Notes: a model not told the origin generated them from the sequence alone. Positions 28,045-37,468 are shown, counted from the first letter of the stretch. The stretch is 64,000 nucleotides of DNA from Rhizobium lentis (GCF_017352135.1 NZ_CP071456.1:248001-312000), one strand, 5' to 3'. Program-made: numbers and translations.

Positions 28045-28506
28045 ATGTTTCTGCTTCTTGCATTGCTGATTGGCGTCATAGCGGGTCTTCGCGCCATGAC
28101 GGCGCCGGCCGCCGTCGCCTGGGGCGCCGCTCTCGGCTGGTTCGATGTCTCCCAGACGCCGCTTGCCTTCATGGGTTACCAGTGGACGCCGTGGATCTTC
28201 ACGATCCTCGCCGTCATCGAGCTGATCACTGACCAATTGCCGTCCACGCCGTCGCGCAAGGTGCCGGTGCAGTTCGGCACCCGTATCGTCACGGGCGCGC
28301 TTTCGGGCGCGACGATCGGCGCGGCCAGCAGCCTGCTCTTCGGCGGGCTGATCGCCGGCGTGATCGGCGCCGTCATCGGCACCTATGGCGGCGCCGCCGT
28401 CCGCGGCAGGCTTGCCGCCTCCTTCGGCAAAGATCTGCCGGCCGCGCTCATCGAGGATGCCGTCGCCGTCATCGGCGCGGCGCTGATCGTGGGGGCCGTC
28501 GCATGA
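28045..28506 (+). CDS. DUF4126 family small membrane protein
   Basis: The 153-residue protein has four to five hydrophobic helices, opening with LLLALLIGVIAGLRAMTAPAAVAWGA and continuing through IFTILAVIELITDQLPSTPSRKVP, VTGALSGATIGAASSLLFGG and a C-terminal AVAVIGAALIVGAVA. The GLRAMTAPA and ELITDQLP...R motifs are those of the DUF4126 family, which has no established function. Its last codons overlap the following flavoprotein gene by 4 bases, so the two are translated together and may work together, for example in membrane redox chemistry. Confidence 0.82.
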   Translation: MFLLLALLIGVIAGLRAMTAPAAVAWGAALGWFDVSQTPLAFMGYQWTPWIFTILAVIELITDQLPSTPSRKVPVQFGTRIVTGALSGATIGAASSLLFGGLIAGVIGAVIGTYGGAAVRGRLAASFGKDLPAALIEDAVAVIGAALIVGAVA

Positions 28507-29867
28507 AAAACTTCGACGCCATAGTCATCGGCGCCGGCCAGGCCGGTCCATTTCTCGCCGCTCGGATGGTCGAGAAGGGCATGAAAGTGGCCCTCATCGA
28601 GCGCAAGTTTCTCGGCGGCACCTGCGTCAATGCCGGCTGCATGCCGACCAAGACCCTGGTCGCCAGCGCCCGCGCCGCCCATGTCGCAAGAAACGGTGCC
28701 ATTTACGGCGTCAACATCCCGGGCGAGATCGCCATCGACATGAAGGTGGTCAGAGCCCGCGCCGAGACGGTGACGAAGAATGCCCGCAACGGCCTGATCG
28801 GCTGGTTTGACAGCATGGACGGCATGAGTGTGATTTACGGTCACGCCCGTTTCGAGGATGCAAAGACCATCCGCGTCAATGGCGAGACGCTGACGGCGCC
28901 GCGCATCTTCCTCAATGTCGGCGCGCGGCCGGTCATCCCCGATCTGCCGGGCATCGGCGGGATCGATTACCTTACCAGCACCTCGATCATCGATCTCGAC
29001 ACGCTGCCGCGGCACCTGGCGGTGATCGGCGGAAGTTATATCGGGCTGGAATTCGCGCAGATGTATCGCCGCTTCGGCGCCGAGGTCAGCGTCGTCGAAC
29101 ACGGTCCGAAGCTCGCATCGCGCGAGGACGAGGATATATCCGACGCGATCGCCGACATCCTGCGCTCTGAGGGCATCGCGGTTCACACCGACGCCGGCGA
29201 CATCGCCTTCGCGCGAAACGGCAGCGGGGTCGGCGTCACCGCCGGTCCGGCCAGGATCGATGCAAGCCATGTGCTGATCGCCACCGGCCGCAGGCCGAAC
29301 ACCGACGACCTCGGCCTCGATGCCGCCGGCGTCGTTACGGACAAGCGCGGATATATCACCGTCGACGACACGCTCGCCACCAATGTCGAAGGCATCTTTG
29401 CGCTCGGCGACTGCAACGGCCGCGGCGCCTTCACGCACACTTCCTACAATGATTTCGAGATTGCCGCCGCCAACCTCCTCGACGGCGAGAACCGCAAGGT
29501 GTCGAGCCGCATCCCCGCCTACGCGCTCTACATCGACCCGCCGCTCGGCCGCGTCGGCATGACCGAGAAACAGGCGCGCGCCTCCGGCCGCAGGATCATG
29601 GTCTCGACCCGGCCGATGAGCCGCGTCGGCCGCGCCACCGAACGCGGCGAAACCAAGGGGTTCATGAAGGTGATCGCCGATGCCGAGACCAAGCAAATCC
29701 TCGGCGCGGCGATCCTCGGCATCGAGGGCGACGAGGTGATCCACGGCCTGATCGATGCGATGAATGCGGGAACGACCTATCCCGCGCTGAAATGGTCGGT
29801 GCCGATCCACCCGACGGTGTCGGAGCTGATCCCGACGCTGCTTGCAGATTTGAAGCCCGTGGCCTGA
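28503..29867 (+). CDS. Pyridine nucleotide-disulfide oxidoreductase, MerA/dihydrolipoamide dehydrogenase-like
   Basis: The 454-residue flavoprotein has an FAD motif IVIGAGQAGPFLAARM, the redox-active disulfide GGTCVNAGCMPTK (C41 and C46), an NAD(P) motif VIGGSYIGLEFAQMYRRFG, a second FAD motif NVEGIFALGDC and the C-terminal interface HPTVSELIPTL. It lacks the N-terminal metal-binding domain and the terminal cysteine pair of true mercuric reductases, so mercury reduction is unlikely. It forms an overlapping pair with the DUF4126 gene. The exact substrate is unknown. Confidence 0.85.
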   Translation: MKNFDAIVIGAGQAGPFLAARMVEKGMKVALIERKFLGGTCVNAGCMPTKTLVASARAAHVARNGAIYGVNIPGEIAIDMKVVRARAETVTKNARNGLIGWFDSMDGMSVIYGHARFEDAKTIRVNGETLTAPRIFLNVGARPVIPDLPGIGGIDYLTSTSIIDLDTLPRHLAVIGGSYIGLEFAQMYRRFGAEVSVVEHGPKLASREDEDISDAIADILRSEGIAVHTDAGDIAFARNGSGVGVTAGPARIDASHVLIATGRRPNTDDLGLDAAGVVTDKRGYITVDDTLATNVEGIFALGDCNGRGAFTHTSYNDFEIAAANLLDGENRKVSSRIPAYALYIDPPLGRVGMTEKQARASGRRIMVSTRPMSRVGRATERGETKGFMKVIADAETKQILGAAILGIEGDEVIHGLIDAMNAGTTYPALKWSVPIHPTVSELIPTLLADLKPVA

Positions 29868-29896
29868 CCCTTCGGGAACAACCGGGACGGGCTGCC

Positions 29897-30466
29897 ATGT
29901 CTATCGAAGCGCTGATCGAGAATTACGGCCTGTTGGCGATCTTTCTGGGCGCCGCCTTCGAAGGCGAAACCGCCGCCTTTCTCGGCGGCGTGATTTCCCA
30001 CCGCGGGCTGCTCCCCTATTGGTCGGCGTCGCTGGCGGCGGTGGCCGGATCCTTCGCCGGCGACCAGTTCTGGTTCTTCGCCGGCCGCTATGCCGCGCAA
30101 TGGGCTCTTGTCCGCCGGCTGATGGAAAAACCCGCGCTCGCTCGCGTCACCCGGCTGCTGGAAAAATATCAGACCGGCTTCATCCTGGCGTTTCGCTTTC
30201 TGGTGGGATTGCGGACGATCAGCCCGATCGTCATCGGCACGACGGGGATAGCGACGGGAAAATTCGTCGTCCTGAATGCCGCAGCCGCGCTGGTCTGGGG
30301 GCAGCTATTCACCGCGCTCGGCTACCTGTTCGGCCACGGCATTCAGCAGACACTCGGCCACCTTCCCCTTCATCGGCATCTGCTGATTGCGGTCGCAGCC
30401 GCGGCCGTCGTCGCGGGCGCGGCTCTTGTTTTTCGCCGGGTGAAATCAAACGGCAGGCGCCGGTAA
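29897..30466 (+). CDS. DedA-family membrane protein
   Basis: The 189-residue protein starts at the ATG at 29897; the upstream frame extension overlaps the flavoprotein and is not conserved-looking. It has the DedA pattern: LLAIFLGAAFEGETAAFLGGVISHRGLLPYW, then AGSFAGDQFWFFAGRYAA, and the conserved FRFLVGLRTISPIVIGTTG with the functionally important arginines. Two C-terminal helices follow. DedA proteins are membrane lipid transporters or homeostasis factors needed for envelope integrity. It is 29 bases downstream of the flavoprotein gene and convergent with the xylitol dehydrogenase gene at a distance of 16 bases. Confidence 0.88.
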   Translation: MSIEALIENYGLLAIFLGAAFEGETAAFLGGVISHRGLLPYWSASLAAVAGSFAGDQFWFFAGRYAAQWALVRRLMEKPALARVTRLLEKYQTGFILAFRFLVGLRTISPIVIGTTGIATGKFVVLNAAAALVWGQLFTALGYLFGHGIQQTLGHLPLHRHLLIAVAAAAVVAGAALVFRRVKSNGRRR

Positions 30467-30482
30467 GTGCGATGTGGCGCCT

Positions 30483-31526
30483 CTACTCCATCACGATCTG
30501 CAGCTTCACGTCGCTCGGGCGCGCTTCGACCGCGCGATCGAAGGCCTTGATCGAATCCTCGAACCTGAAGGTTTCCGAAATCAGCGGCTTCAGATCCACT
30601 CTTCCCGAGCCGAGCAACGCGATCGACCGTTCATACTGGTGGGCGTAGCGGAACACCGTTTCGATCCGGATCTCCTTCGTGGATGCCGTCGAGACGTCGA
30701 AGCCGATCGGGTTGACCGGAAGGCCGACAGCGACGATGACGCCGCCCGGGCGCGGCAGCGCCATGATCGTCTCCCAGGCCTTCGGCGAACCGGAGCATTC
30801 GAAGACGACATCCGCACCCCAGCCGTCGGTCAACCGGCCGACCTCTTCGATCAGGCTCTTCTCGCGGATGTTGACCGGAATGACGCCCTGGTATCGTGCG
30901 GCGATATCGAGCTTCGGCTGGGCGAGGTCGGCGACGATCGCCCGGGCGCAGCCGCCAGCAAGCGCGGCGATCGCCACCATCGTGCCGATCGGTCCGGCGC
31001 CGAGGACGACCGCGGTATCGCCGGGCGCGATCTTCGCCTTGGCGGCTGCCTGCATGCCGACCGCAAAGGGCTCGACCATGGCGCCCTCGGCGAAGCTGAC
31101 ATTGTCGGGCAGCTTGAAAGTATAATTGGCCGGATGCACCACTTCCGGCGTCAGCACGCCATGGATCGGCGGCGTCGCCCAGAAGCTGACATCAGGATCG
31201 ATATTGTAGAGACCGAGCCGGCTTGCCTTGGAGTTCGGGTCGGGAATGCCGGGTTCCATGCAGACGCGGTCACCGATCTTGAGATGCGTCACGCCTGCTC
31301 CGACCTCGACCACCGTGCCGGCCGCCTCATGGCCGAGCACCATTGGCGCGTTGACGACGAAGGGGCCGATCTTGCCATGGGTGTAATAGTGAACGTCCGA
31401 ACCGCAGACACCCACGGTGTGAATCCTGATCTTTACCTGCCCCGGCCCTGTATCCAGCGGCAGATCGATATCGCGCAGCGCAAGCTCATGCTGGCGCTCC
31501 AGCACCAGCGCACGGACTTTGGTCAT
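30483..31526 (-). CDS. Xylitol dehydrogenase-like zinc-dependent polyol dehydrogenase
   Basis: The 347-residue medium-chain dehydrogenase has the catalytic zinc ligands C41 ([11 protein letters not shown]), H66-E67 (GHEAAG) and a later E in MVEPFAVG. The Rossmann motif is [20 protein letters not shown]. The lobe that normally holds four structural-zinc cysteines reads [29 protein letters not shown], without the cysteines, as in bacterial xylitol dehydrogenases of the Gluconobacter/Morganella type. The enzyme oxidises xylitol or sorbitol with NAD+. No transporter or kinase partner lies adjacent; it ends 16 bases from the convergent dedA. Confidence 0.85.
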   Translation of the reverse strand: MTKVRALVLERQHELALRDIDLPLDTGPGQVKIRIHTVGVCGSDVHYYTHGKIGPFVVNAPMVLGHEAAGTVVEVGAGVTHLKIGDRVCMEPGIPDPNSKASRLGLYNIDPDVSFWATPPIHGVLTPEVVHPANYTFKLPDNVSFAEGAMVEPFAVGMQAAAKAKIAPGDTAVVLGAGPIGTMVAIAALAGGCARAIVADLAQPKLDIAARYQGVIPVNIREKSLIEEVGRLTDGWGADVVFECSGSPKAWETIMALPRPGGVIVAVGLPVNPIGFDVSTASTKEIRIETVFRYAHQYERSIALLGSGRVDLKPLISETFRFEDSIKAFDRAVEARPSDVKLQIVME

Positions 31527-31761
31527 CGTCGGTTCCTTCCCTATGGCCCCGCGATTGAGGGGGTGCCGTTGCCGTGACTATAAAACCGGAAGCCGCTTCG
31601 ATTCAACTGCCATAGCAAGCTTTTGCTCAGCGCGTGACGAAATGCTCAGATGCGTAGCCCGAAAGATAACCGCCAATAAACCTCCGTATGATTCCGGAAG
31701 GGCGCGCCGCAGAGTACAGTCTTGATCATGAACCACGGCAAGTGGGAAGGGCGACCAAGCG
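31527..31761. other. Intergenic region upstream of the xylitol dehydrogenase
   Basis: The 235 bases before the xylitol dehydrogenase start (minus strand) contain the ggaaggaaccgacg ribosome-site region next to 31526. No gene with good support is seen, and promoter elements could not be assigned. Confidence 0.4.
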
Positions 31762-31947
31762 ATGAAGCATGATAACGACAATGTCGGCAGAGACCGGCTT
31801 TCCTCGATGATCCCAAGACGGCTCAGGAAATTCTGGCGCAGGTTGGTCGACGATTGGCATGCCGCCCTTCAAAGGGACAATCCGGGGCGGCCGATGCGCG
31901 TCATTCTGCGGACGCGGGATCGAAATCGCCCCCCGCAGCATTATTAG
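31762..31947 (+). CDS. Small basic hypothetical protein (weak)
   Basis: A 61-residue frame, MKHDNDNVGRDRLSSMIPRR onward, is rich in arginine, with a central helix RRLRKFWRRLVDDWHAALQRD. A GGAAGG lies about 12 bases upstream of the ATG. The HDNDN start and basic helix resemble small uncharacterised rhizobial proteins, but I cannot name a family. It may be noise between the divergent xylitol dehydrogenase and CopC-like genes. Confidence 0.3.
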   Translation: MKHDNDNVGRDRLSSMIPRRLRKFWRRLVDDWHAALQRDNPGRPMRVILRTRDRNRPPQHY

Positions 31948-32021
31948 GCAAGTGGCCCGCAGGACGCGACGGAGCATGACCGCTCCCGGCGCCATGCGGA
32001 TCGGCAATATAGGAAGCCGTC

Positions 32022-32384
32022 ATGAAGTCGATCGCGTCATTCTGCCTGTTCGCATCCCTTCTCTTCGCCGCCAGCCAGGCGACTGCAGCCCTGGAAGAAG
32101 CCTCGCTTCCTTCGCCACAGCAGGAAGAACTGCTGGTGCCCGCCAATGTCGAGCTCACCTTCACCGGCCCGGTTGATCTTGCCCGCTCGACCGCAACCCT
32201 GCTCGACGCCCAGGGCAAGGCGCTTCCCCTGGGCAAGCCGTTCCTCTCGGGTCCCGAAGGGTCCATATTCAAGATCCCGCTCGACCCTTCGATGGCGCCC
32301 GGCCTCTATACCCTCGACTGGCGCGTCCTCTCGATGGACGGCCGCAGCGCCGAAGGCCGTTATCAGTTCCGGGTCGACCCTTGA
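32022..32384 (+). CDS. CopC-domain periplasmic protein lacking usual copper histidines
   Basis: The 120-residue protein has a signal peptide (MKSIASFCLFASLLFAASQATA) followed by a single CopC/YobA-like beta-sandwich domain. The layout follows the family: an initial strand, PANVELTFTGPVDLARSTATLLDAQGK, LDPSMAPGLYTLDWRVLSMDGRSAEGRYQFRV. Copper-binding CopC proteins begin with His after cleavage and have DGH near the end; here the mature start is ALEEASLP and the late motif is DGRSAEG, so the copper ligands seem absent. It could be a divergent chaperone-like relative. It is 265 bases ahead of the kdp operon. Confidence 0.72.
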   Translation: MKSIASFCLFASLLFAASQATAALEEASLPSPQQEELLVPANVELTFTGPVDLARSTATLLDAQGKALPLGKPFLSGPEGSIFKIPLDPSMAPGLYTLDWRVLSMDGRSAEGRYQFRVDP

Positions 32385-32649
32385 ATTTTCAAGCTCGCAC
32401 TACGCCACCGCGCTCCGGCGTCTTGTCTGCCGGCGCCACCGTTTCCGCTCTGGCCGCCTAAAAGCATTTATAAGATTTTTATATTGATGCCGTCCCGGCA
32501 ATCTCGAACCTTTATGCCCTTCGGCTCCATATTCGTGGCCGAGAGGTCGGAAAGATCATCTCCACGCCAGAAAGCATGAAAGGCGGCCGCCTCCGGGAGG
32601 GCGCCCTTTATCTTGTCTGACTCCAAGACGAACGACAGGAGTCACGATC
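32385..32649 (+). promoter_or_regulatory. kdp operon leader with T-rich element and GC hairpin
   Basis: The gap before the first kdp ORF contains a T/A-rich block tttataagatttttatatt (32467-32485). It resembles in composition the T-rich KdpE site upstream of enteric kdpFABC. An imperfect GC-rich hairpin in aggcggccgcctccgggagg and the following gcgcccttt (about 32580-32611) follows. An AGGAG ribosome site is at 32637-32641, before the ATG at 32650. The KdpE-site assignment is inference. Confidence 0.45.
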
Positions 32650-32733
32650 ATGATGGATATCATTTTACTCGGCACGGCGATCCTATTCTTCGCGCTGTGC
32701 TTTGCCTACACCCGTGCCTGCGACAGGCTCTGA
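32650..32733 (+). CDS. 27-residue membrane peptide upstream of kdpF
   Basis: The frame MMDIILLGTAILFFALCFAY followed by TRACDRL has a single hydrophobic helix (about 3-20) with a short polar tail ending CDRL. It is preceded by a good AGGAG at 9 bases. The stop is 14 bases before kdpF. By recollection, similar tiny ORFs ending in (C)DRL/ERL occur upstream of kdpF in other bacteria, usually left unannotated. It is distinct from KdpF and may be a small accessory of the KdpFABC pump. Confidence 0.6.
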   Translation: MMDIILLGTAILFFALCFAYTRACDRL

Positions 32734-32747
32734 CAGGAGAAACGACG

Positions 32748-32837
32748 ATGACCCTCGATAATGTCCTGGGCGGTGCGGTAACCGTGTTTCTCACACTTTA
32801 TCTCACCTACGCTCTCCTTCGCCCAGAACGTTTTTGA
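32748..32837 (+). CDS. kdpF: KdpF, small stabilising subunit of the K+-transporting ATPase
   Basis: The 29-residue peptide [20 protein letters not shown] then YALLRPERF has one transmembrane helix and the YALL(R/I)PE(R/K)F end that defines KdpF. In E. coli it is a lipid-like stabiliser of the KdpABC complex. The GGAGAAACGACG stretch upstream supplies a ribosome site. It lies 14 bases after the preceding small ORF and 67 bases before the kdpA start. Confidence 0.9.
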   Translation: MTLDNVLGGAVTVFLTLYLTYALLRPERF

Positions 32838-32904
32838 CGAGAACTGGCGCTTGCGACGTCGCGCATGCGTGACCGAAAGCGGCCGGCTATTGAAAGTTGA
32901 CCTC

Positions 32905-34608
32905 ATGACCCTCAACGGATGGCTTCAGATCCTGCTCTATTGCGGGATCGTCCTCGTGCTCGTCAAACCGCTCGGCGGCTACATGACGCGTGTTTATAAC
33001 GGCGAGCGCACATTCCTTTCACCGGTCCTCGTTCCGATCGAACGGGGGCTTTGCCGTATTGCCGGCACCGGCGAAGGCGAGGAGCAGCATTGGACTTCCT
33101 ATGCCTTCTCCATGCTGATGTTCAACCTGCTCGGCGTCCTCGTTCTCTATGCGCTGATGCGCCTGCAAGGCGTTCTGCCCTATAATCCGGCCGGCATGGC
33201 CGCCGTCCCGCCGGAGCTTTCCTTCAACACCGCCGTCAGCTTTCCGACAAACACCAACTGGCAGAACTACGGCGGCGAAAGCACGATGTCCTACCTCACG
33301 CAGATGGCCGGACTGACGGTGCAGAATTTCCTGTCCGCGGCGACCGGCATGGCAATCGCAGTCGCCTTTATCCGTGCCTTCGCCCGGGCCTCCGGCAAGG
33401 CGATCGGCAATTTCTGGGTCGATATGATCCGCGGCACGCTCTACATCCTCCTGCCGAGCTGCATCGTGCTGACGCTCGTCTTCGTCTATCTCGGCGTGCC
33501 GCAGACGCTCGGCCCCTATATTGATGCCACGACGCTCGAAGGCGCCAAGCAGACGATTGCCGTCGGCCCCGTCGCCTCGCAGCTCGCCATCAAAATGCTC
33601 GGCACCAATGGCGGCGGCTTCTTCAATGCCAATTCCGCTCATCCTTTCGAAAATCCCGACGCGATTTCCAACCTCATCCAGATGGTGTCGATCTTTGCGA
33701 TCGGTGCGGCTCTCACCAACGTCTTCGGCCGCATGGTCGGTAACCAGCGCCAGGGTTGGGCGATCTTGGCCACGATGGGCGTGCTTTTTGTCGCCGGCGT
33801 CATCGTCACCTATTGGGCGGAAGCCGCCGGCAATCCGCTCCTGCATGCCTTCGGTCTTGGCGGCGGCAATATGGAAGGCAAGGAGGTGCGCTTCGGCGTC
33901 GCCCTGTCCTCACTCTTCGCCGTCATCACCACCGCCGCCTCCTGCGGCGCGGTCAATGCGATGCATGGCAGCTTCACCGCACTCGGCGGCCTGATCCCGC
34001 TGATCAACATGCAGCTCGGCGAGATCATCGTCGGCGGTGTCGGCGCCGGCTTCTACGGCATCCTGCTCTTCATCATCGTCGCCATCTTCGTCGCCGGCCT
34101 GATGGTCGGCCGCACGCCGGAATATCTGGGGAAGAAAATCGAGGCGAAGGAAATGAAGATGGCCGTTCTCGCCATCCTCTGCCTGCCGCTCGCCATGCTC
34201 GTCTTCACCGCGATCGCCACCGTGCTGCCCTTCGCCGTCGCCTCGATCGGCACCGCCGGCCCCCACGGCTTCTCCGAGATCCTCTATGCCTATACGTCGG
34301 CAGCGGCCAACAACGGCTCGGCCTTCGGCGGCCTGACCGGCAATACGCCCTGGTACAACGTCACGCTCGGCATCGGCATGCTGATGGGCCGGTTCCTGGT
34401 CATCATCCCGGCGCTTGCCATCGCCGGCTCGCTGATCACCAAGAAGGCGGCCCCAGCCTCGGCCGGCACGTTCCCGACGGACGGTCCGCTGTTCGTCGGC
34501 TTGCTTGTCGGCACGATCCTGATCGTCGGCGGCCTGACCTTCTTCCCCGCGCTGGCCCTTGGCCCGATCGTCGAGCACCTGGTCATGATCGCCGGCCAGA
34601 CCTTCTGA
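32905..34608 (+). CDS. kdpA: KdpA, K+-binding channel-like subunit
   Basis: The 567-residue membrane protein starts at the ATG at 32905 ([10 protein letters not shown]); the 18 residues upstream in frame are not KdpA-like. It carries the four selectivity-filter-like pore loops of the KdpA/SKT superfamily, including [16 protein letters not shown] and [19 protein letters not shown]. KdpA forms the high-affinity K+ entry path of the inner-membrane KdpFABC pump. Length matches the family. The ATP-driven subunit KdpB follows after a 51-codon interposed ORF. Confidence 0.96.
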   Translation: MTLNGWLQILLYCGIVLVLVKPLGGYMTRVYNGERTFLSPVLVPIERGLCRIAGTGEGEEQHWTSYAFSMLMFNLLGVLVLYALMRLQGVLPYNPAGMAAVPPELSFNTAVSFPTNTNWQNYGGESTMSYLTQMAGLTVQNFLSAATGMAIAVAFIRAFARASGKAIGNFWVDMIRGTLYILLPSCIVLTLVFVYLGVPQTLGPYIDATTLEGAKQTIAVGPVASQLAIKMLGTNGGGFFNANSAHPFENPDAISNLIQMVSIFAIGAALTNVFGRMVGNQRQGWAILATMGVLFVAGVIVTYWAEAAGNPLLHAFGLGGGNMEGKEVRFGVALSSLFAVITTAASCGAVNAMHGSFTALGGLIPLINMQLGEIIVGGVGAGFYGILLFIIVAIFVAGLMVGRTPEYLGKKIEAKEMKMAVLAILCLPLAMLVFTAIATVLPFAVASIGTAGPHGFSEILYAYTSAAANNGSAFGGLTGNTPWYNVTLGIGMLMGRFLVIIPALAIAGSLITKKAAPASAGTFPTDGPLFVGLLVGTILIVGGLTFFPALALGPIVEHLVMIAGQTF

Positions 34609-34617
34609 GGTGATGCC

Positions 34618-34773
34618 ATGATCCTCCGTCGCCGGCTTCGCCACAGCATCCATCGCCGCCCCGGCGCGCCGGGACGGAGACATGGGCCGGGCCCCCAAGC
34701 CTCCGACGTCATCCTGGTGATGATGGCAGGCCTGCTGGTTGCTGTGGCGATTTTCAAGATTTTACAGGGCTGA
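34618..34773 (+). CDS. Small single-helix ORF between kdpA and kdpB
   Basis: The 51-residue frame starts at the ATG at 34618, 9 bases after the kdpA stop, with a TGAGGTGA ribosome-like site. It has a strongly basic arginine/histidine-rich N-terminus (MILRRRLRHSIHRRPGAPGR) and one hydrophobic helix near 34-48 (VILVMMAGLLVAVAIF), which predicts an inside-N membrane peptide. It occupies the usual short kdpA-kdpB junction. It could be a real accessory, a leader for coupling, or a chance frame; the good spacing and membrane helix favour the first two. Confidence 0.45.
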   Translation: MILRRRLRHSIHRRPGAPGRRHGPGPQASDVILVMMAGLLVAVAIFKILQG

Positions 34774-34815
34774 CCGCAAAGGTTCGCCATCCTCGTTTCA
34801 AAGCTGGAGTCTCTT

Positions 34816-36876
34816 ATGAGCCAGGCAAAATCCGCGAGCATCCTGGATTCTCGCATCCTCATTCCGGCCATCGGTGCCGCCTTCAAGAAGCTCGCCCCCC
34901 GCGCGCTGGCCAGAAACCCGGTCATGTTTGTCGTGGCCACGGTCTCGGTGCTGACAACCGTCCTCTTCCTGCGCGACCTCATCGCCGGCAACGGCAATCT
35001 CGGCTTCTCCTTCCAGATCAATCTCTGGCTCTGGTTCACCGTGCTCTTTGCCAATTTCGCCGAGGCCGTCGCCGAAGGCCGCGGCAAGGCGCAGGCGGAT
35101 TCGCTGCGCAAGGCGCGCACCGAAACCCAGGCCAAGCTGCTGACCTCCAACAATGGCAGAGACTACCGCATGGTGGCGGGCACCAGCCTCAAGGTCGGCG
35201 ATATCGTGCTCGTCGAAGCGGGCGACATCATCCCTTCCGACGGCGAAGTCATCGAAGGGGTCGCCTCCGTCAACGAAGCGGCGATCACCGGCGAATCCGC
35301 CCCTGTCATCCGCGAATCCGGCGGCGACCGTTCGGCGGTCACCGGCGGCACCCAGGTGCTCTCCGACTGGATCCGCGTGCGTATCACCGCGGCAGCCGGC
35401 TCCACCTTCCTCGACCGGATGATTTCGCTTGTCGAAGGCGCGCAGCGCCAGAAGACGCCGAATGAGATTGCGCTCAACATCCTGCTCGCCGGCATGACGC
35501 TGATCTTCGTGCTCGCCACCGCGACGATTCCGAGTTTTGCCGCCTATGCCGGCGGTTCGATCCCGATCATCGTGCTCGTCGCCCTCTTCGTTACGCTGAT
35601 CCCGACAACGATCGGTGCGCTCCTTTCGGCGATTGGCATTGCCGGCATGGATCGCCTCGTTCGCTTCAACGTGCTTGCCATGTCCGGCCGCGCCGTCGAA
35701 GCAGCCGGCGACGTCGACACGCTGCTGCTCGACAAGACCGGCACGATCACGCTCGGCAACCGCCAGGCGACGGCCTTCCGCCCGGTCCGCGGCGTTACCG
35801 AGCAGGAGCTCGCCGATGCCGCCCAGCTTGCTTCGCTGGCCGACGAAACGCCGGAAGGCCGCTCGATCGTCGTGCTCGCCAAGGAAAAATATGCGATCCG
35901 CGGCCGCGACATGGCGAGCCTCAAGGCTACTTTCGTGCCCTTTGCCGCCCAGACCCGCATGAGCGGCGTCGATCTCGAAGGCGCCTCGATCCGCAAGGGT
36001 GCGGTCGACGCCATCCTCGCTCATGTCAATGGCGACGCGCCCTCGAGGAACGGCAGTGAAGTGATGCGCGAACTCCAGTCGATATCAGACGAGGTCGCCA
36101 AGTTGGGCGGCACGCCGCTCGCCGTTGCCCGCGACGGCAGACTGCTCGGCGTCATCCAGCTGAAGGACATCGTCAAGGGCGGCATCCGCGAGCGCTTCAC
36201 GGAACTACGGCGCATGGGCATCCGCACCGTGATGATAACAGGCGACAACCCGTTGACGGCAGCGGCCATCGCCGCCGAAGCCGGCGTCGACGACTTCCTC
36301 GCCCAGGCGACACCGGAGATGAAGCTGGCACTGATGCGCGAGGAACAGTCCAAGGGCAAACTCGTCGCCATGTGCGGCGACGGCACCAACGATGCGCCGG
36401 CGCTCGCCCAGGCCGATGTCGGCGTCGCCATGAACACCGGCACGGTCGCTGCTCGCGAGGCCGGCAACATGGTTGATCTCGACAGCGACCCGACGAAGCT
36501 CATTGAGATCGTCGAAATCGGCAAGCAGCTGTTGATGACGCGCGGCGCGCTGACAACTTTTTCGATCGCCAACGACATCGCCAAATACTTCGCCATCATC
36601 CCGGCGATGTTCCTGACCTTTTACCCGCAGCTCGGCATTCTGAACATCATGGGACTGTCGACGCCGCAAAGCGCCATCCTCTCGGCGATCATCTTCAACG
36701 CGCTCATCATCATTGCGCTGATCCCGCTGTCGCTGAAGGGTGTCCGCTACCGTCCGATCGGCGCCGGCGCGCTGCTCTCACGCAACCTGCTGATCTACGG
36801 TCTCGGCGGCATCGTCGTCCCCTTCATCGGCATCAAGGCGATCGATATGGCCGTCGCGGCCTTCGGCCTCGCCTGA
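34816..36876 (+). CDS. kdpB: KdpB, P-type ATPase subunit of the K+ pump
   Basis: The 686-residue P-type ATPase has the actuator motif TGES (158-161), whose last serine is the inhibitory phosphorylation site known in E. coli KdpB. The phosphorylated aspartate D306 lies in DKTGT, and [31 protein letters not shown] and [20 protein letters not shown] form the P domain. Transmembrane pairs are at about 35-55, 66-84, 225-275 and in the C-terminal 90 residues. It hydrolyses ATP to drive K+ through KdpA. An AGCTGGAG ribosome site precedes the ATG. Confidence 0.97.
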   Translation: MSQAKSASILDSRILIPAIGAAFKKLAPRALARNPVMFVVATVSVLTTVLFLRDLIAGNGNLGFSFQINLWLWFTVLFANFAEAVAEGRGKAQADSLRKARTETQAKLLTSNNGRDYRMVAGTSLKVGDIVLVEAGDIIPSDGEVIEGVASVNEAAITGESAPVIRESGGDRSAVTGGTQVLSDWIRVRITAAAGSTFLDRMISLVEGAQRQKTPNEIALNILLAGMTLIFVLATATIPSFAAYAGGSIPIIVLVALFVTLIPTTIGALLSAIGIAGMDRLVRFNVLAMSGRAVEAAGDVDTLLLDKTGTITLGNRQATAFRPVRGVTEQELADAAQLASLADETPEGRSIVVLAKEKYAIRGRDMASLKATFVPFAAQTRMSGVDLEGASIRKGAVDAILAHVNGDAPSRNGSEVMRELQSISDEVAKLGGTPLAVARDGRLLGVIQLKDIVKGGIRERFTELRRMGIRTVMITGDNPLTAAAIAAEAGVDDFLAQATPEMKLALMREEQSKGKLVAMCGDGTNDAPALAQADVGVAMNTGTVAAREAGNMVDLDSDPTKLIEIVEIGKQLLMTRGALTTFSIANDIAKYFAIIPAMFLTFYPQLGILNIMGLSTPQSAILSAIIFNALIIIALIPLSLKGVRYRPIGAGALLSRNLLIYGLGGIVVPFIGIKAIDMAVAAFGLA

Positions 36877-36898
36877 ACACGTCACGGAGTTAGGAACA

Positions 36899-37468
36899 AT
36901 GTTGAAAGAATTTCGCCCGGCAGTCGTCATGATCGTTGCCACCACCGCCATAACCGGCCTGCTTTATCCGCTCGCCATGACCGGAGCCGCCCAGGCCCTC
37001 TTCCCCGCCCAGGCGAATGGCAGCCTGATCGAGAAGGATGGCAAGGTGATCGGTTCGACGCTGATCGGCCAGGCCTTCACCAGCGACAAGTATTTCCATG
37101 GCCGCCCCTCGGCCGCCGGCGACGGCTACAATGCCGCCGCCTCCAGCGGTTCGAACCTCGGCCCGACCAGCCAGAAGCTGATCGACCGGGTCAAGGGCGA
37201 CTATGACGCCGCCAAGGCGGCAAACCCCGACGCCGAGGTGCCTGCCGACCTCGTCACCGCCTCCGGCAGCGGGCTCGATCCCGATATCTCGCCCGAGGCC
37301 GCCTACTTCCAGGTGCCGCGCGTCGCCAAGGCGCGAGGCCTGGATGAAGCCAAGGTCAAGGCGCTCGTCGACGGCGCCGTCCATGACCGCGAGCTTGGAA
37401 TTCTCGGCGAACCCACCGTCAATGTTCTAGCGTTGAACCAGAGCCTTGATGCTTCTATGACTGAGTGA
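36899..37468 (+). CDS. kdpC: KdpC, periplasmic-side subunit of the K+ pump
   Basis: The 189-residue protein has one N-terminal membrane helix ([24 protein letters not shown]) and a soluble periplasmic domain. The domain has the KdpC signatures [49 protein letters not shown] and [26 protein letters not shown]. It stabilises the KdpA-KdpB complex and affects K+ affinity. It starts 22 bases after kdpB, with GGAGTTAGGAAC upstream. Length is normal. Confidence 0.95.
   Translation: MLKEFRPAVVMIVATTAITGLLYPLAMTGAAQALFPAQANGSLIEKDGKVIGSTLIGQAFTSDKYFHGRPSAAGDGYNAAASSGSNLGPTSQKLIDRVKGDYDAAKAANPDAEVPADLVTASGSGLDPDISPEAAYFQVPRVAKARGLDEAKVKALVDGAVHDRELGILGEPTVNVLALNQSLDASMTE

Noticed and set aside
28383..29810. 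Long minus-strand open frame opposite the MerA-like gene
   Set aside because: The plus strand carries clear FAD, CxxxxC and NAD motifs; the antisense product lacks any.
28503..29867. Mercuric resistance assignment for the disulfide flavoprotein
   Set aside because: No N-terminal metal-binding domain, no C-terminal cysteine pair and no mer neighbours.
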